Below the pieces are notes generated by a model. It was not told the DNA's origin. It made no database searches and was given only the letters and a program-made list of their open reading frames with translations. Shown here one piece after another: positions 54,460 through 63,839 of a stretch of DNA of 64,000 bases. This stretch comes from a virus, in IMG/VR virus record IMGVR_UViG_3300002835_000104, positions 18,506 to 82,505 of that record; one strand, written 5' to 3'. How positions within the stretch are numbered: position 1 is the first letter of the stretch; the number at the start of each line of letters is the position of its first letter. A program made the position numbers and the translations under genes.

Positions 54460-55044
54460 CTATTTAAAATTAATGAACGGTTTCCAAGTCTCTAGTTCTT
54501 GTGTCTGGTATATCTTAAGAGCTTCGTTGTGCCAAGGCAAGTATTTATCCGAATATTTTGGTTCACATGGCATTGTTGCTAATGTCATACCAGCTTCTTC
54601 CGGGGTTCTATTGCCCTTTTTAAAGTTACACGTAATACAAGATGTTACAATATTGGTCCAATTAGTACATTTTTTTTGTAAAGAGGTTTTATAACGAGAC
54701 TTAGGAATAACATGATCATATGTTAACTGATTAGGATGAAAATGATTTTTACAATATTGGCAAGTATGATCATCTCTTAAAAATAAATTACGTCTAGAAA
54801 AATGAATTCGCTTATTGTAATGATTAAAAAATCTTATAGTTCTGGCAACAGAAGGAATTTTGTATTTTCTTCCTCCTGTGCCAATAACGTATTGTTCTTT
54901 ATGAAAATCTAAAATTTCAATCCCATATTTTTTCTGATCATTATATGACCTCAAAGACCATATAATAGCTTTTTGCCAATCAACTATAGTCATAGGAGTA
55001 TAATCAGAGTTTAATAATAAGCATTTATGTTTTGTCTGACTCAT
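54460..55044 (-). CDS. HNH endonuclease
   Basis: 194 residues. C95-x2-C98 (CQYC), QLTYDHVIPKSR with D110 and H111, then NIVTSCITCNFKKGNRT with C136, C139, N140 and K143 give a zinc-stabilised HNH fold. The N-terminal 80 residues (KCLLLNSDYTPMTIVDWQKAI) match the common phage/bacterial HNH type beginning LLLNADYTPL. It starts inside the phoH gene by 20 bases. It could be a homing nuclease, a packaging nuclease or part of recombination. Confidence 0.8.
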   Translation of the reverse strand: MSQTKHKCLLLNSDYTPMTIVDWQKAIIWSLRSYNDQKKYGIEILDFHKEQYVIGTGGRKYKIPSVARTIRFFNHYNKRIHFSRRNLFLRDDHTCQYCKNHFHPNQLTYDHVIPKSRYKTSLQKKCTNWTNIVTSCITCNFKKGNRTPEEAGMTLATMPCEPKYSDKYLPWHNEALKIYQTQELETWKPFINFK

Positions 55045-55750
55045 AACTATCTAATCTTTGAAGAATCTTGGATATAATAGGATTTCTAACTATATCTGAA
55101 AAGTCTAAACGACTTATTGATATACCCTCTATGCCTTCAAGACTGGTCATCATTTCAAAAAATCCCCCACGCATATGTCTTAGTAGGTCTGACTGGCTAA
55201 TATCTCCTGTCAAGACCATTTTACTATTATTTCCTATTCTTGTCAATAACATTTTAAGCTGATCATAAGAAGCATTCTGACACTCATCGGCAACAATAAA
55301 ACAATCGTGAAAATTCCTACCTCTCATGAGTCCCAATGGAACAATTTCGATTTTATTGTTTGTCTTTAAACCAGCATATTGACCACCAGAGATAAAGTGG
55401 TGCACTTCATCTAGTAGTGGTAATAAATATGGATGTAATTTTTCTTCTGCTGTTCCTGGTAGATATCCTATTTTTTCACCAGATTCTACCACGGGTCTGG
55501 TGATAATTATTTTCTTAACTTTCTCTTCTAACAAATATTCTAATGCCATTCCAACAGCTATATGCGTCTTACCACTTCCGGCAGCACCTTGGCAAAATGA
55601 AATAGTGTTTTCTGCTATATTTCTAATATACTGTTTTTGATTTTCACTGCGAGGTCTTAGTCTGTTTCTATAAAGCTGAGGTACAACCAAATCATGAGTA
55701 GCGTCTATAAGCTTTGCTTTTTTCTTTACGTTTTTATTATTTTTTCTCAA
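55025..55750 (-). CDS. phoH: PhoH-like ATPase
   Basis: 241 residues. The start is TTG 55750 with AAAGG eight bases upstream; there is no earlier ATG in frame. SENQKQYIRNI, Walker A GAAGSGKT (55-62), KIIITRPVVESGEKIGYLPG, FIVADECQNA (Walker B) and LTGDISQSDL are all PhoH signatures. PhoH-type ATPases are frequent in phages of many hosts; RNA-helicase-like and phosphate-related roles have been proposed and none is firm. It is followed directly by the HNH gene. Confidence 0.85.
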   Translation of the reverse strand: MRKNNKNVKKKAKLIDATHDLVVPQLYRNRLRPRSENQKQYIRNIAENTISFCQGAAGSGKTHIAVGMALEYLLEEKVKKIIITRPVVESGEKIGYLPGTAEEKLHPYLLPLLDEVHHFISGGQYAGLKTNNKIEIVPLGLMRGRNFHDCFIVADECQNASYDQLKMLLTRIGNNSKMVLTGDISQSDLLRHMRGGFFEMMTSLEGIEGISISRLDFSDIVRNPIISKILQRLDSYESDKT

Positions 55751-55773
55751 GTGTTACCCTTTACGAATAGTAG

Positions 55774-57966
55774 TTAAATTAGACAGGCGCCGCCAGCGCA
55801 ACTAATTTCCTCTATTCCTACGGTATTGTCTTCAGTCTCAGCCAGTTGCGTATAATCAACCTTCTTAAAGCTTTCGAAAAGATCGCAATAGATTTTCCAA
55901 TTATAAACATCTTTCATACAGTATGTTAACCGTCTAACATCTGCATTAAAATATTTACCAGCAAAGTTTTTCATTTTTGTGGCAAATAATAGTTTATCTT
56001 CTGAATCACCGTCTTTGTATTGGTTCATGGATATATAATCACATGCTGCCCATAAGTTATTATTAAAGCTATTTAGTCCTAATTCAATCAATCCAGAGCA
56101 CCATAGTGCTGCGTCTCCATATTCTTTAACAATTTCACGACTAGTATAAACTGTTGTAAATGGAGCTTGTGGATAGTCTTTATCTCCACTTTGAGGAATA
56201 AGACTAATACCAGCAAAATACTTACGATTATCATAAATATATTTGGTAACGTCATCCCATTCATCAGGCTTAACAGTTACTGTGTTGCTAACGTTATGAC
56301 TTAAATATTCCTGTGTGCATAATGCTCTATTTTTACCAGAATGAACCCAATTCTTCTGGGTATCCTTTACAATAGACAACATTTCTACTGCTGGTAACTG
56401 ATTCTTAAGCTTGGCACCATCTGGAACTTCAATTGGAAACTTAACAACTTCATCAGTATTGTTTGCTGACCACGAAGATTTCTCACAAGCCTGTGGGTTT
56501 AGTTTCTTAAAGTGTTGGTATGGGGCTTCTAAAACATTGGCCTGTACATGGCGTATGTATCGTTTAGCGTGATGAGGATGTATACCTGACGATGTTCCTA
56601 GCATACTTGAAGACGTTCCTTCTGGCTTTAAACAGGTGACTCTTGCTGCTTGGTTAATATTGATTTTCTGAGCAATTTTCTTATTTGTCTCAACAGCAAT
56701 TTTTGCTCCCTTTGTCAATACCTTTTCAGATAATACTAGGTCATGTTTTTCCATGGTTCCGGTAAGAGAAACTCCTAATAAAGCCTCTCTCTCAAAAATA
56801 CGTTGACTAATGTCTCCTAGATATGCTAGTGTTGTAAAGCCAGCCTGTAGAGTACCTATTATTGCTGCTGCTCTACATCTTTCATAAAAATCTTCTTCGT
56901 CCATCACACTCGAACAATTAATTGTTGACAGATTACATCCCTGCCATCCGCTCTTTTGTGTTTCTTCATCAACAGGCCACATACCAATCTCTACACATGG
57001 ATTGAAGATCATTTCTGTTGATTCGCTCCAAATAAATCCAGGCTCACCAAATTCCTTCACAGATTGCATAAGGGTATTAAATTCATTAAAAGTTGTTTCT
57101 TGCTTTAGTAGCAATGCCGAGTTATTACTTCGTGCTCTCTGTGGATTATCAAGATACCAATTGCCTGTTTTAGCCTTGGCCATTTCTTCATCATCATGAC
57201 TAAACAATGCTAAAGAAGCACTTCTACGAACACCACCAGACAGCACAGCATCACTACTATGCATAACAATATCATAAGCATCGATTGGACGTAATTTCTT
57301 TTGACCACCAGCCACACAACGATCTAATAAAGCTCTGATTTTTTCTAGACCATTTGCTAGTGGTTCGTATCCAGGAGCTTTGCCTACTCCAGAAGCTAAT
57401 GAAGAACCCTTTGGGCGAATATTAGAATAATCAAATGCTATATGACAATTTTTGTATTGTTTAAATTCTTCTACTGGCTTACTGAAATATGAACTTAGTA
57501 AAACCCCGAGCGCATCTGACCAACCCTCTATAGAATCGTCTATAACATATTTTGTACAAATACCTTCTTCCACATTGTGTTCGAGAGACGGTAGTTTTGC
57601 AACATGATGCTTTTGTACGCTAAATCCTGTTCCACTACCGCATAGCAATAGCCAAAAACACTCTTGGAAAAATCTTAATCTATCACAATAAGAGCTAGTA
57701 CAATTATATATTTTGGCATGTCTCTTTAGTATTGGATCTCCTCCAAATTGAAGTGCTCTTTGACTCCCAAGAACCTTCTTCTTATACATCGCATCATATG
57801 CCCAATTAATTTCGTCGGCAATATCTTTATCAGCATACTTTGTATGCATCATATTTTTAACACGTTCAACTGCTTCTTTCCATGTTTCACGACGATTTTG
57901 ATTTTCTAACCAACGAGCATATTTGCTAACAAATGTATAATTCTGCAATTCTTGAAGAGCCGACAT
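55774..57966 (-). CDS. nrdJ: Class II (adenosylcobalamin-dependent) ribonucleotide reductase
   Basis: 730 residues, AGGAGATAAT before the ATG. The catalytic barrel includes IYNCTSSYCDRL (first active-site Cys), LLCGSGTGFSVQ, VRRSASLALF, FNPCVEIGM with the N-P-C-V-E radical site, and GCNLSTINC. The C-terminus ends SCAGGACLI, holding the redox Cys pair. It reduces ribonucleotides to deoxyribonucleotides for phage replication using host-derived B12. Monomeric single-chain type, near full family length. The use of an oxygen-independent class suits hosts in variable oxygen. It stands first after a 135-base gap, probably with its own promoter. Confidence 0.9.
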   Translation of the reverse strand: MSALQELQNYTFVSKYARWLENQNRRETWKEAVERVKNMMHTKYADKDIADEINWAYDAMYKKKVLGSQRALQFGGDPILKRHAKIYNCTSSYCDRLRFFQECFWLLLCGSGTGFSVQKHHVAKLPSLEHNVEEGICTKYVIDDSIEGWSDALGVLLSSYFSKPVEEFKQYKNCHIAFDYSNIRPKGSSLASGVGKAPGYEPLANGLEKIRALLDRCVAGGQKKLRPIDAYDIVMHSSDAVLSGGVRRSASLALFSHDDEEMAKAKTGNWYLDNPQRARSNNSALLLKQETTFNEFNTLMQSVKEFGEPGFIWSESTEMIFNPCVEIGMWPVDEETQKSGWQGCNLSTINCSSVMDEEDFYERCRAAAIIGTLQAGFTTLAYLGDISQRIFEREALLGVSLTGTMEKHDLVLSEKVLTKGAKIAVETNKKIAQKININQAARVTCLKPEGTSSSMLGTSSGIHPHHAKRYIRHVQANVLEAPYQHFKKLNPQACEKSSWSANNTDEVVKFPIEVPDGAKLKNQLPAVEMLSIVKDTQKNWVHSGKNRALCTQEYLSHNVSNTVTVKPDEWDDVTKYIYDNRKYFAGISLIPQSGDKDYPQAPFTTVYTSREIVKEYGDAALWCSGLIELGLNSFNNNLWAACDYISMNQYKDGDSEDKLLFATKMKNFAGKYFNADVRRLTYCMKDVYNWKIYCDLFESFKKVDYTQLAETEDNTVGIEEISCAGGACLI

Positions 57967-58101
57967 ATTATCTCCTATTAATTAGTACTAGTAGTCCAGT
58001 GAGAGTGGCAACTTCAAAATGATGATTGATCATATTTGTGTCACCAGTAAAAGAATGATAAAAATACAGTATATATAATATGTAAAAACATGTTCTTGTA
58101 A
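57967..58101 (-). other. 135-base intergenic region upstream of ribonucleotide reductase
   Basis: The longest true gap of the - strand block. No ORF and no tRNA. A weak TCTTG-ATTA-CAAGA hairpin followed by GTTTTT lies just after the deaminase stop (possible terminator), and TATTAT/TATATA boxes follow, but no convincing paired -35 element exists. A promoter or leader for the reductase is likely but not pinned down. Confidence 0.35.
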
Positions 58102-58569
58102 TCAAGATACACCACAAAGCTGTTTCAGCCAAGAAAGATCTGGAGAAATTTTTTCCACAGAAATTCCACTCATTTTAACAAATAAGTCAAATTTTTCTGA
58201 AGCTTCAGCATCAAACAACTTTGTACCATGATCATTTGACATAATTACTTTGGTAATTCCTTCTTGCCATAAGGCCATTATACAGTCATTACAGCATTGG
58301 CCTGAGACATAAGCGATTCCATTATCTGGACGAACAACACAATTTGATAAAGCATTACGTTCAGCATGGATCATCCAATGATATTTTTCTGGTCTGGTTT
58401 TAGGTAATAATGAGTCATCTAGCCCTCTGGCAAATCCATTGTATCCTACTCCCAAAATTCTATTATGATTGTCTGTTATTACGCACCCATGTTGAGTATG
58501 TATATCATGACTTCGTTGAGAAACAACTTTAGACAATCCCAAAAAATAATCCGTCCAAGATGGTCTCAT
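58102..58569 (-). CDS. dCMP deaminase
   Basis: 155 residues. The zinc site comes from H68-A-E70-R-N (proton shuttle E70) and GQCCNDC with C93 and C96. The N-terminus (WTDYFLGLSKVVSQRSHD, HTQHGCVI) is the usual dCMP-deaminase opening. It converts dCMP to dUMP, feeding dTTP synthesis, together with the reductase and the dNMP kinase. Its ATG overlaps the stop of a glycosyltransferase-type gene (ATGA), so it is coupled to the glycan block. Confidence 0.85.
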   Translation of the reverse strand: MRPSWTDYFLGLSKVVSQRSHDIHTQHGCVITDNHNRILGVGYNGFARGLDDSLLPKTRPEKYHWMIHAERNALSNCVVRPDNGIAYVSGQCCNDCIMALWQEGITKVIMSNDHGTKLFDAEASEKFDLFVKMSGISVEKISPDLSWLKQLCGVS

Positions 58570-59423
58570 TTTGATCCTGTTTCCTTTGAGTTTACATGGT
58601 CTATCATACTGGAGTTGTACTTTTTGTCAAGCTCGCATAGTATGTTTGTGTACAATAGATCGTATTCTGGCATATCCGAGGAGATCAGGTATTTTTCTTG
58701 TTTGTTTTTCAAAAAATATCCATAAACATCTTCTATGCTGTGTGAACATTTTTGGTGATGTTTAATAGCATTTTTTATATAGTTAAGCTGAATATTCTTA
58801 AGTAAAAAAAATATATGTATAGCTCTTTCATGAACATACGCGCTCATAGGTTCATATTTAAATTGTTCTATCATCGGCATATACCAGTCTACAAATGAGC
58901 GCAGAGTATTTTGATGCATCATCATGTTTGTGGTGGTGAGCCAGTATTTTTCTTGAGATCCATAATTATTTATAAAATTTAATAGATCAATATTATATGT
59001 TTTATGAATTGCTAGTTCTAGTATTGGTGTGCTTCTATAGAACACACGATGGTTAACAGGAGCTATAGAATATCCATAAATAGATGGTTTGGTTTCATTG
59101 GAAATAGCAAATGTATTTTTATTATGTAGTTCTTGAGAATACTCGATATCATATTCTAATAAACATAAATGATTAGAATTGTATAGTTTATTTTTAGAAA
59201 TAGCGTACCATGCTGTAAAGCTACATAGATTGGCACATTCTTCTATATTTTTTGGTAATTTATTACAGACAATTACGTTAGATAGTGGTTTAAGTTGATT
59301 AGTTTCTCTGTTACCAACAAATAGAAAACGATAATTAGGTAGCGTATTAAATTTTTTTGTATCCAAAAATTCAATAATAGATTCTTGACTATGACAAACT
59401 ATAAAATAGTCTATACTAGACAT
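58566..59423 (-). CDS. GT-A-like glycosyltransferase
   Basis: 285 residues from ATG 59423, which forms a TAATG overlap with the preceding stop; a longer reading from 59534 overlaps that gene by over 100 bases. A GT-A-like start (SSIDYFIVCHSQESI, then YRFLFVGNRE) is followed by HLCLLEYDIEYS, which fits the metal-binding DxD-like position. EYMP-type and HERAIHIFFLL segments follow. It is the last sugar gene before the deaminase. Substrate unknown. Confidence 0.5.
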   Translation of the reverse strand: MSSIDYFIVCHSQESIIEFLDTKKFNTLPNYRFLFVGNRETNQLKPLSNVIVCNKLPKNIEECANLCSFTAWYAISKNKLYNSNHLCLLEYDIEYSQELHNKNTFAISNETKPSIYGYSIAPVNHRVFYRSTPILELAIHKTYNIDLLNFINNYGSQEKYWLTTTNMMMHQNTLRSFVDWYMPMIEQFKYEPMSAYVHERAIHIFFLLKNIQLNYIKNAIKHHQKCSHSIEDVYGYFLKNKQEKYLISSDMPEYDLLYTNILCELDKKYNSSMIDHVNSKETGSK

Positions 59424-60277
59424 TACCAGTAACATCCTTTTTCTACAGACATATAAGATTCCGGAGTTTCTTCGGGCAAAGGTCGTGTCCAGTATTCGTT
59501 GTGGAACCTCATAATACCGCTGTTGGTTTCCCATCTCCTGCCCATAACACCAAATAATATCTGAACTGGACCTCCTAAATGAATCGCTGTTTTTTTAACT
59601 ACTTCCTTAATAAAAGATCCTAAAGGCAACCCAAAAGCGCCACACCCAATAATCGCTATATCAAAATCTATATTTAGTATTTCATTCTTCATTTTATCTA
59701 AGCTCTCAAACCAATCAGCTTGTTTACCATAATTTTGGTCGGCTTTTAAGGTTGTAAGATAGAAATTTGGTAAAATTTTTGTCTCTCTAAAAAGATGTTC
59801 TCTTTTAAGAAAATTATTTTGTATGCTATTAACAAATGGATGAATAACTAGAATTTTCTTGTCCTGTAAAAAAGCACTCCATGGATTATCTGGGAAATAA
59901 TAAGGCTCTAGACTAGTTAATCTAATATAATCTGCTTCTGGACAAAAGGTATCTACTAACCAATCGTAACCAATAACACCCCAAACTCCAACAACGTCAA
60001 GAGTTCTAATTCCTCTTATATATGTATCTACAAATTTTTGGTAATTATCATCTGTTAAAGGATATATTCCTGCTACTTTAAATGCTCTCTCTCTAACGTG
60101 GTGTGGAACTTTTTCTTTATATCTATAAATTTTTTGAACGATCTCACACTCTGTTCCACCAGATCTACCAGCGAAAAATATTTTATCAGATTTTAATTTA
60201 TCTATTAATAGATTATTACCATCTACAGCTGTGGGTATAGGCTTGCTATAGTTTTGATCTGCTATTTTGGTTTTCAT
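59423..60277 (-). CDS. GT-D-fold-like glycosyltransferase
   Basis: 284 residues. FFAGRSGGTECEIV near residue 35, DFDIAIIGCGAFGLPLGSFIK, TAIHLGGPVQILFGVMGRRW and the ending with NEYWTRPLPEETPESY are typical of DUF1792-like GT-D glycosyltransferases, which use a metal-dependent mechanism. It probably adds one sugar to a surface glycan. Overlap of four bases upstream and TAATG downstream makes it part of the chain. The family assignment is from motif memory. Confidence 0.55.
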   Translation of the reverse strand: MKTKIADQNYSKPIPTAVDGNNLLIDKLKSDKIFFAGRSGGTECEIVQKIYRYKEKVPHHVRERAFKVAGIYPLTDDNYQKFVDTYIRGIRTLDVVGVWGVIGYDWLVDTFCPEADYIRLTSLEPYYFPDNPWSAFLQDKKILVIHPFVNSIQNNFLKREHLFRETKILPNFYLTTLKADQNYGKQADWFESLDKMKNEILNIDFDIAIIGCGAFGLPLGSFIKEVVKKTAIHLGGPVQILFGVMGRRWETNSGIMRFHNEYWTRPLPEETPESYMSVEKGCYW

Positions 60278-60972
60278 AATTTTAGTTGTTTTAAGTCTTT
60301 GATCAGATTCATGTGAGAATAGTGTTCGGCATTATTGGTAAATTGTAAAAAGTGACTAAAGATGGTGTCTAATACCTGATCAGATATATGCCAAGGAGAT
60401 CTATTATGCTCATTTTTTTGATTTTCTATTATCATCTCCCACTCTGCCGAAAAATAGTCGAGAAGATCAATATATCTAATATGACTAGGATTATCAGATA
60501 TAATTGGATCAATAATTTTAGCTTTATATTTTTCTCTATTTTGTAGGAATTTGGTTTTATCTATTGTGCTGTCCTCTAAGTTTAGATGTCTATGGATAGC
60601 TGCTGGCATATCAATGATCATAGTTGGTATCGGCTTATTATCTGGTCCTCTGACCTCTAATATGTTTCTTAAAATAGCTGACCAAACATAAAATAGCGTA
60701 GTATGAGACTTAGCAACCATAGCAGAATTAGCCCAAGAGTTAATAATCAGTATATTATCGGGCCGCATAGCAGAGAATAAAAAATTCACACCACACCAGC
60801 CCCACTTGGTTCTGAACTGGAATAGCCTTCTATTATTCTGTTTAAAAAGATATTCTAGTCTATTAAGATAGCAATATCCAAGAGCTAGAGTATATCCACC
60901 GTTAAGATGAATTGCTTCATCATAATCAGAAGACAGCCGCCATTCGTTAGTGGGTTCTTTAGGTTCTTTCAT
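60274..60972 (-). CDS. Glycan-cluster protein, unknown
   Basis: 232 residues with ATGA overlap upstream. YTLALGYCYLNRLEYLF, FRTKWGWCGVNFLFSAM, NILIINSWAN and PIPTMIIDMPAAIHRHL suggest an alpha/beta protein. No P-loop, DxD or sulfotransferase motif. Its position between sulfotransferase-like and GT-D-type genes suggests a role in the same modification. Confidence 0.45.
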   Translation of the reverse strand: MKEPKEPTNEWRLSSDYDEAIHLNGGYTLALGYCYLNRLEYLFKQNNRRLFQFRTKWGWCGVNFLFSAMRPDNILIINSWANSAMVAKSHTTLFYVWSAILRNILEVRGPDNKPIPTMIIDMPAAIHRHLNLEDSTIDKTKFLQNREKYKAKIIDPIISDNPSHIRYIDLLDYFSAEWEMIIENQKNEHNRSPWHISDQVLDTIFSHFLQFTNNAEHYSHMNLIKDLKQLKL

Positions 60973-61733
60973 GAAAGATAATACTTATAAAAGTTAGATA
61001 TTTCTGTATCGCTATAAAAATGACGAATTTTTTTATTATCATATACTTTATCCAAGATTTCTTGAGAAAATTTTATATTTTCTAATAGCTGTTTGTATAA
61101 GTCATAGTACCACTTGGTTTTGGATTCATTTTCTGACACCAGCAAAATATCGCTTGTGTTCAACCAAGAATTAACCATTTCATGATTATCTCTTAAGTTT
61201 TCCTGCCTATATACTAGAGTTTTATATTTATCTTGATTAATCAGAATATATCCTTGGTTGGTATTGAATGAATAATTATATATATCTATATCAAAAAAAT
61301 TACGAATATTATTATTGAACCAACAGTCTTTTTGATCAAACATATTATCGTTAGACAAACAGTTTAAAAGTTTCTGTATTATCAAATTAATATCAAGCTT
61401 TTTGATTTCTTCTTTATTATGGCCTAAAAAGTACTTACCTCCTCCAGAATACTGAGTTAAATTATTGAGTCTGCCTTCTTTGGTGATCCATGTAAAAAGA
61501 GCAGATATTGTTCTGGCTATAGGGTCGCGTACCCCCGTGACTATATAGATAGATTCCTGAGAAGATAATAGTTGTTCTATATTAGTATAATTATTTGTTG
61601 TATTCAGATGGTTGTCAAAATATGGTTTGAAATTATGAAAATGATGAGCATCTGTTTTATTAGATATGCTACGAAATAAACTTGTAGATCCTATCCTACC
61701 ATAAGTATATATGAATGCTAATTTTTTGTTCAT
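60969..61733 (-). CDS. Sulfotransferase-like protein
   Basis: 254 residues. IYTYGRIGSTSLFRSI near the N-terminus corresponds to the 5'-phosphate loop of PAPS sulfotransferases, and VTGVRDPIARTISALFTW to the 3'-phosphate loop (R-D-P-x-x-R-x-x-S). It would transfer sulfate from PAPS to a sugar hydroxyl. Next to glycosyltransferases this points to a sulfated glycan. It starts with TAATG overlap and has an ATGA end. Confidence 0.65.
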   Translation of the reverse strand: MNKKLAFIYTYGRIGSTSLFRSISNKTDAHHFHNFKPYFDNHLNTTNNYTNIEQLLSSQESIYIVTGVRDPIARTISALFTWITKEGRLNNLTQYSGGGKYFLGHNKEEIKKLDINLIIQKLLNCLSNDNMFDQKDCWFNNNIRNFFDIDIYNYSFNTNQGYILINQDKYKTLVYRQENLRDNHEMVNSWLNTSDILLVSENESKTKWYYDLYKQLLENIKFSQEILDKVYDNKKIRHFYSDTEISNFYKYYLS

Positions 61734-63064
61734 TATGTGTTAATAATTTGTTTACCTAAAGAATACAACCACTCCTCAAATTCTACTAAGTGGTTCTTAA
61801 TACTGGTATGCTGGTCCGTGATTGTTCTTATCTCTTTTACATTATCTGGTTTGGTAAGGTCGCCATTAAATAGTTTATTGCAGTCATGAGGGGATAATAT
61901 GCGCCCCATACAATAAAAGTCGTCTGGGAAAAATCTTGTTTTAGCTAAAATAAACATTGGTATACTATATAATACTGGTAAATTACATCCTGAACAGTTC
62001 GTTCCTATAAGACCGTAGCAATGTTCATTATAAAAAATTACTTGTTCTTCTAAGTTTTTTGCTATTATTATAGGATCATCTAATGTTAATAATTTACAAA
62101 TATCTTCTTCTCTATTATCACAAGCTATGATGACTGGTTTAAAACCTTGATTCTTAATAGCTTCACATATTTCTTGTATTTGAGATGTTGTTTCTAGTCC
62201 AGCTCTGCTCGGATAATCATTTCTAATTAAAATTGCTAAATACTTGCCATCAATTAATCTATTCTTGTTATCTCTTAGCTCTCTTTTTGGGACGTATAAT
62301 AAGTCTTTAATTGGTTTGGTTCCTTGTTTCATCGGTCCTGGTCTTTTTGAGACAGCCTCTGTTTCATTATCTCTATAACTGTCTAGTGCTTGAGTTAGAC
62401 TATAGGATAGGTTTTTTATATCATTCAAATTATTATCGTTTTCCCCCAACATATAATACCAATCCATTTTATCATTCCAATCATTAACAACCCATATTTC
62501 ATCAATGCCCTCTAGTTTTGATACTGGGTTCTTACAAATATGCATATTAGGTTGCATAATTAATATTTTATATGATTCTTTTTCTTCTAGTAATCTTTCT
62601 TTCATTCTCACAATCGCCCTGAAAGAATCCTGAAAGTGTTTAGTGTTGATGGCATTAGCAATAAAAATAGAAGTATTAGCATCAATATTTTTATTAGATA
62701 TTTTTTCTTTAGTAATATTTATTTTATTATAATCAGAACCTATGCCTAAAATAATTTTTTCAAAACCTTTCCTAGCGTTAGCGTATTGATTAATTTCATG
62801 AGTATCCTTAGCCGTAGTATTAATATTATCAATCCACTGATTTTGTTGAGAATATGTTCCTATATATCGATTAATTTTCCACCTATAAGAGCCGCAACCA
62901 TGATGTTTAAAATTATCTTGAAATTTTGAATATAGATTTTCTACAAACACATGAATAGCCAAACAATGTTTGCATTGATAAGAAAAATCTGAACCTAAGA
63001 AGATTATTCTTTGCTTATCATCATTATGACAGCTTGGGCAGACGTAGTCGTCTTTAGAAATCAT
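61733..63064 (-). CDS. Zinc-ribbon/GT-B-like protein of glycan cluster
   Basis: 443 residues. The N-terminus carries a ribbon C-x2-C..C-x2-C (CPSCHNDD, then CKHCLAI) before an alpha/beta part. The C-terminal half (YLAILIRNDYPSRAGLETTSQIQEICEAI, PVIIACDN, LIGTNCSGCNLPVLYSIPMFILA) resembles a GT-B domain in which G-T-N-S-G lines the donor site. It ends with a conserved-looking FYCMGRILSPHDCN. A glycosyltransferase with an added zinc domain is the best guess. Confidence 0.5.
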   Translation of the reverse strand: MISKDDYVCPSCHNDDKQRIIFLGSDFSYQCKHCLAIHVFVENLYSKFQDNFKHHGCGSYRWKINRYIGTYSQQNQWIDNINTTAKDTHEINQYANARKGFEKIILGIGSDYNKINITKEKISNKNIDANTSIFIANAINTKHFQDSFRAIVRMKERLLEEKESYKILIMQPNMHICKNPVSKLEGIDEIWVVNDWNDKMDWYYMLGENDNNLNDIKNLSYSLTQALDSYRDNETEAVSKRPGPMKQGTKPIKDLLYVPKRELRDNKNRLIDGKYLAILIRNDYPSRAGLETTSQIQEICEAIKNQGFKPVIIACDNREEDICKLLTLDDPIIIAKNLEEQVIFYNEHCYGLIGTNCSGCNLPVLYSIPMFILAKTRFFPDDFYCMGRILSPHDCNKLFNGDLTKPDNVKEIRTITDQHTSIKNHLVEFEEWLYSLGKQIINT

Positions 63065-63077
63065 TTTTTGTTCCTAA

Positions 63078-63839
63078 TTAATCGTACTTAATAGTAGTAG
63101 TATCGTAAGCTACAACAAGCTCTTTAAGCGCTTCAAGACTAGACTCTATTTTTTCCTGATTGTATGTATTAATAATTTGATTAAAAAAGGTTTTTCTTAA
63201 CGGATTTCCACGACCTATGTGTCTCAAGTATTGATTTTGTTTCCGATCATTAAACATCCAGTCGTTTATTACTTCAAATTTAGAACTTTTGATTAAGTAA
63301 CTCTGTAGGCAGTGCTGTTCCCATGGATGATTAAGATTATACTTGTCGTCTTGATTTTGTTGATACCAAGTTTTGAAAAAATCAAGAGCTTTGGAATTGG
63401 GCCTAAACAGAAAAAAACCGGAGCATGGCAAGAAGCGATGCCATGGTTGGTTGTTCATGAAAAACACATCAAACTTCATGTTCAAATTTTTATTCAATAC
63501 ATTCTTGCTTCGGTCAATGTAATCAGTTAAAGAAGTTTCGTGATGACTGAAAACACAATCCGAGTCCAGATATACAACAAAATCGTATTTGTAACCTTCT
63601 TCTATGGCCTTAATGCAAGAAAGAATTTTAGACCATGCCGCATGTCTGGGTTTTTTAGTTGGAGATAGACAATTAGCCAACTCAACTTTGCCTTTTATCA
63701 AAGGCCTAAAGTACTTGAAGTCATATTTGTGCAGACAAGAATACTCGTAATTTATTATTGCAGATAATGTGTTGTATTCGCATTTTTCCAAATCAAACTC
63801 AACATCTCTATTGTCGGACATGATAACTTGCATATTCAT
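63078..63839 (-). CDS. GT34/DUF273-like glycosyltransferase (GT-A)
   Basis: 253 residues. KPRHAAWSKILSCIKA, FVVYLDSDCVFSHH with the metal DxD (LDSD), FLPCSGFFLFRPN and HPWEQHCLQSYL follow the order of galactosyltransferase GMA12/MNN10-like enzymes. It likely transfers a hexose. It is preceded by a methyltransferase end with a TAATG overlap and separated by 13 bases from the next gene. Confidence 0.65.
   Translation of the reverse strand: MNMQVIMSDNRDVEFDLEKCEYNTLSAIINYEYSCLHKYDFKYFRPLIKGKVELANCLSPTKKPRHAAWSKILSCIKAIEEGYKYDFVVYLDSDCVFSHHETSLTDYIDRSKNVLNKNLNMKFDVFFMNNQPWHRFLPCSGFFLFRPNSKALDFFKTWYQQNQDDKYNLNHPWEQHCLQSYLIKSSKFEVINDWMFNDRKQNQYLRHIGRGNPLRKTFFNQIINTYNQEKIESSLEALKELVVAYDTTTIKYD

Noticed and set aside
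57967-58101. Cobalamin riboswitch before the B12-dependent ribonucleotide reductase
   Set aside because: A GCCACT stretch is present, but the region is too short and lacks the B12-box and the conserved multi-helix core.
59424-59534. Longer N-terminus for the GT-A-like gene ending at 58566
   Set aside because: It would overlap the GT-D-like gene by over 100 bases; the ATG at 59423 gives the TAATG overlap typical of this block.
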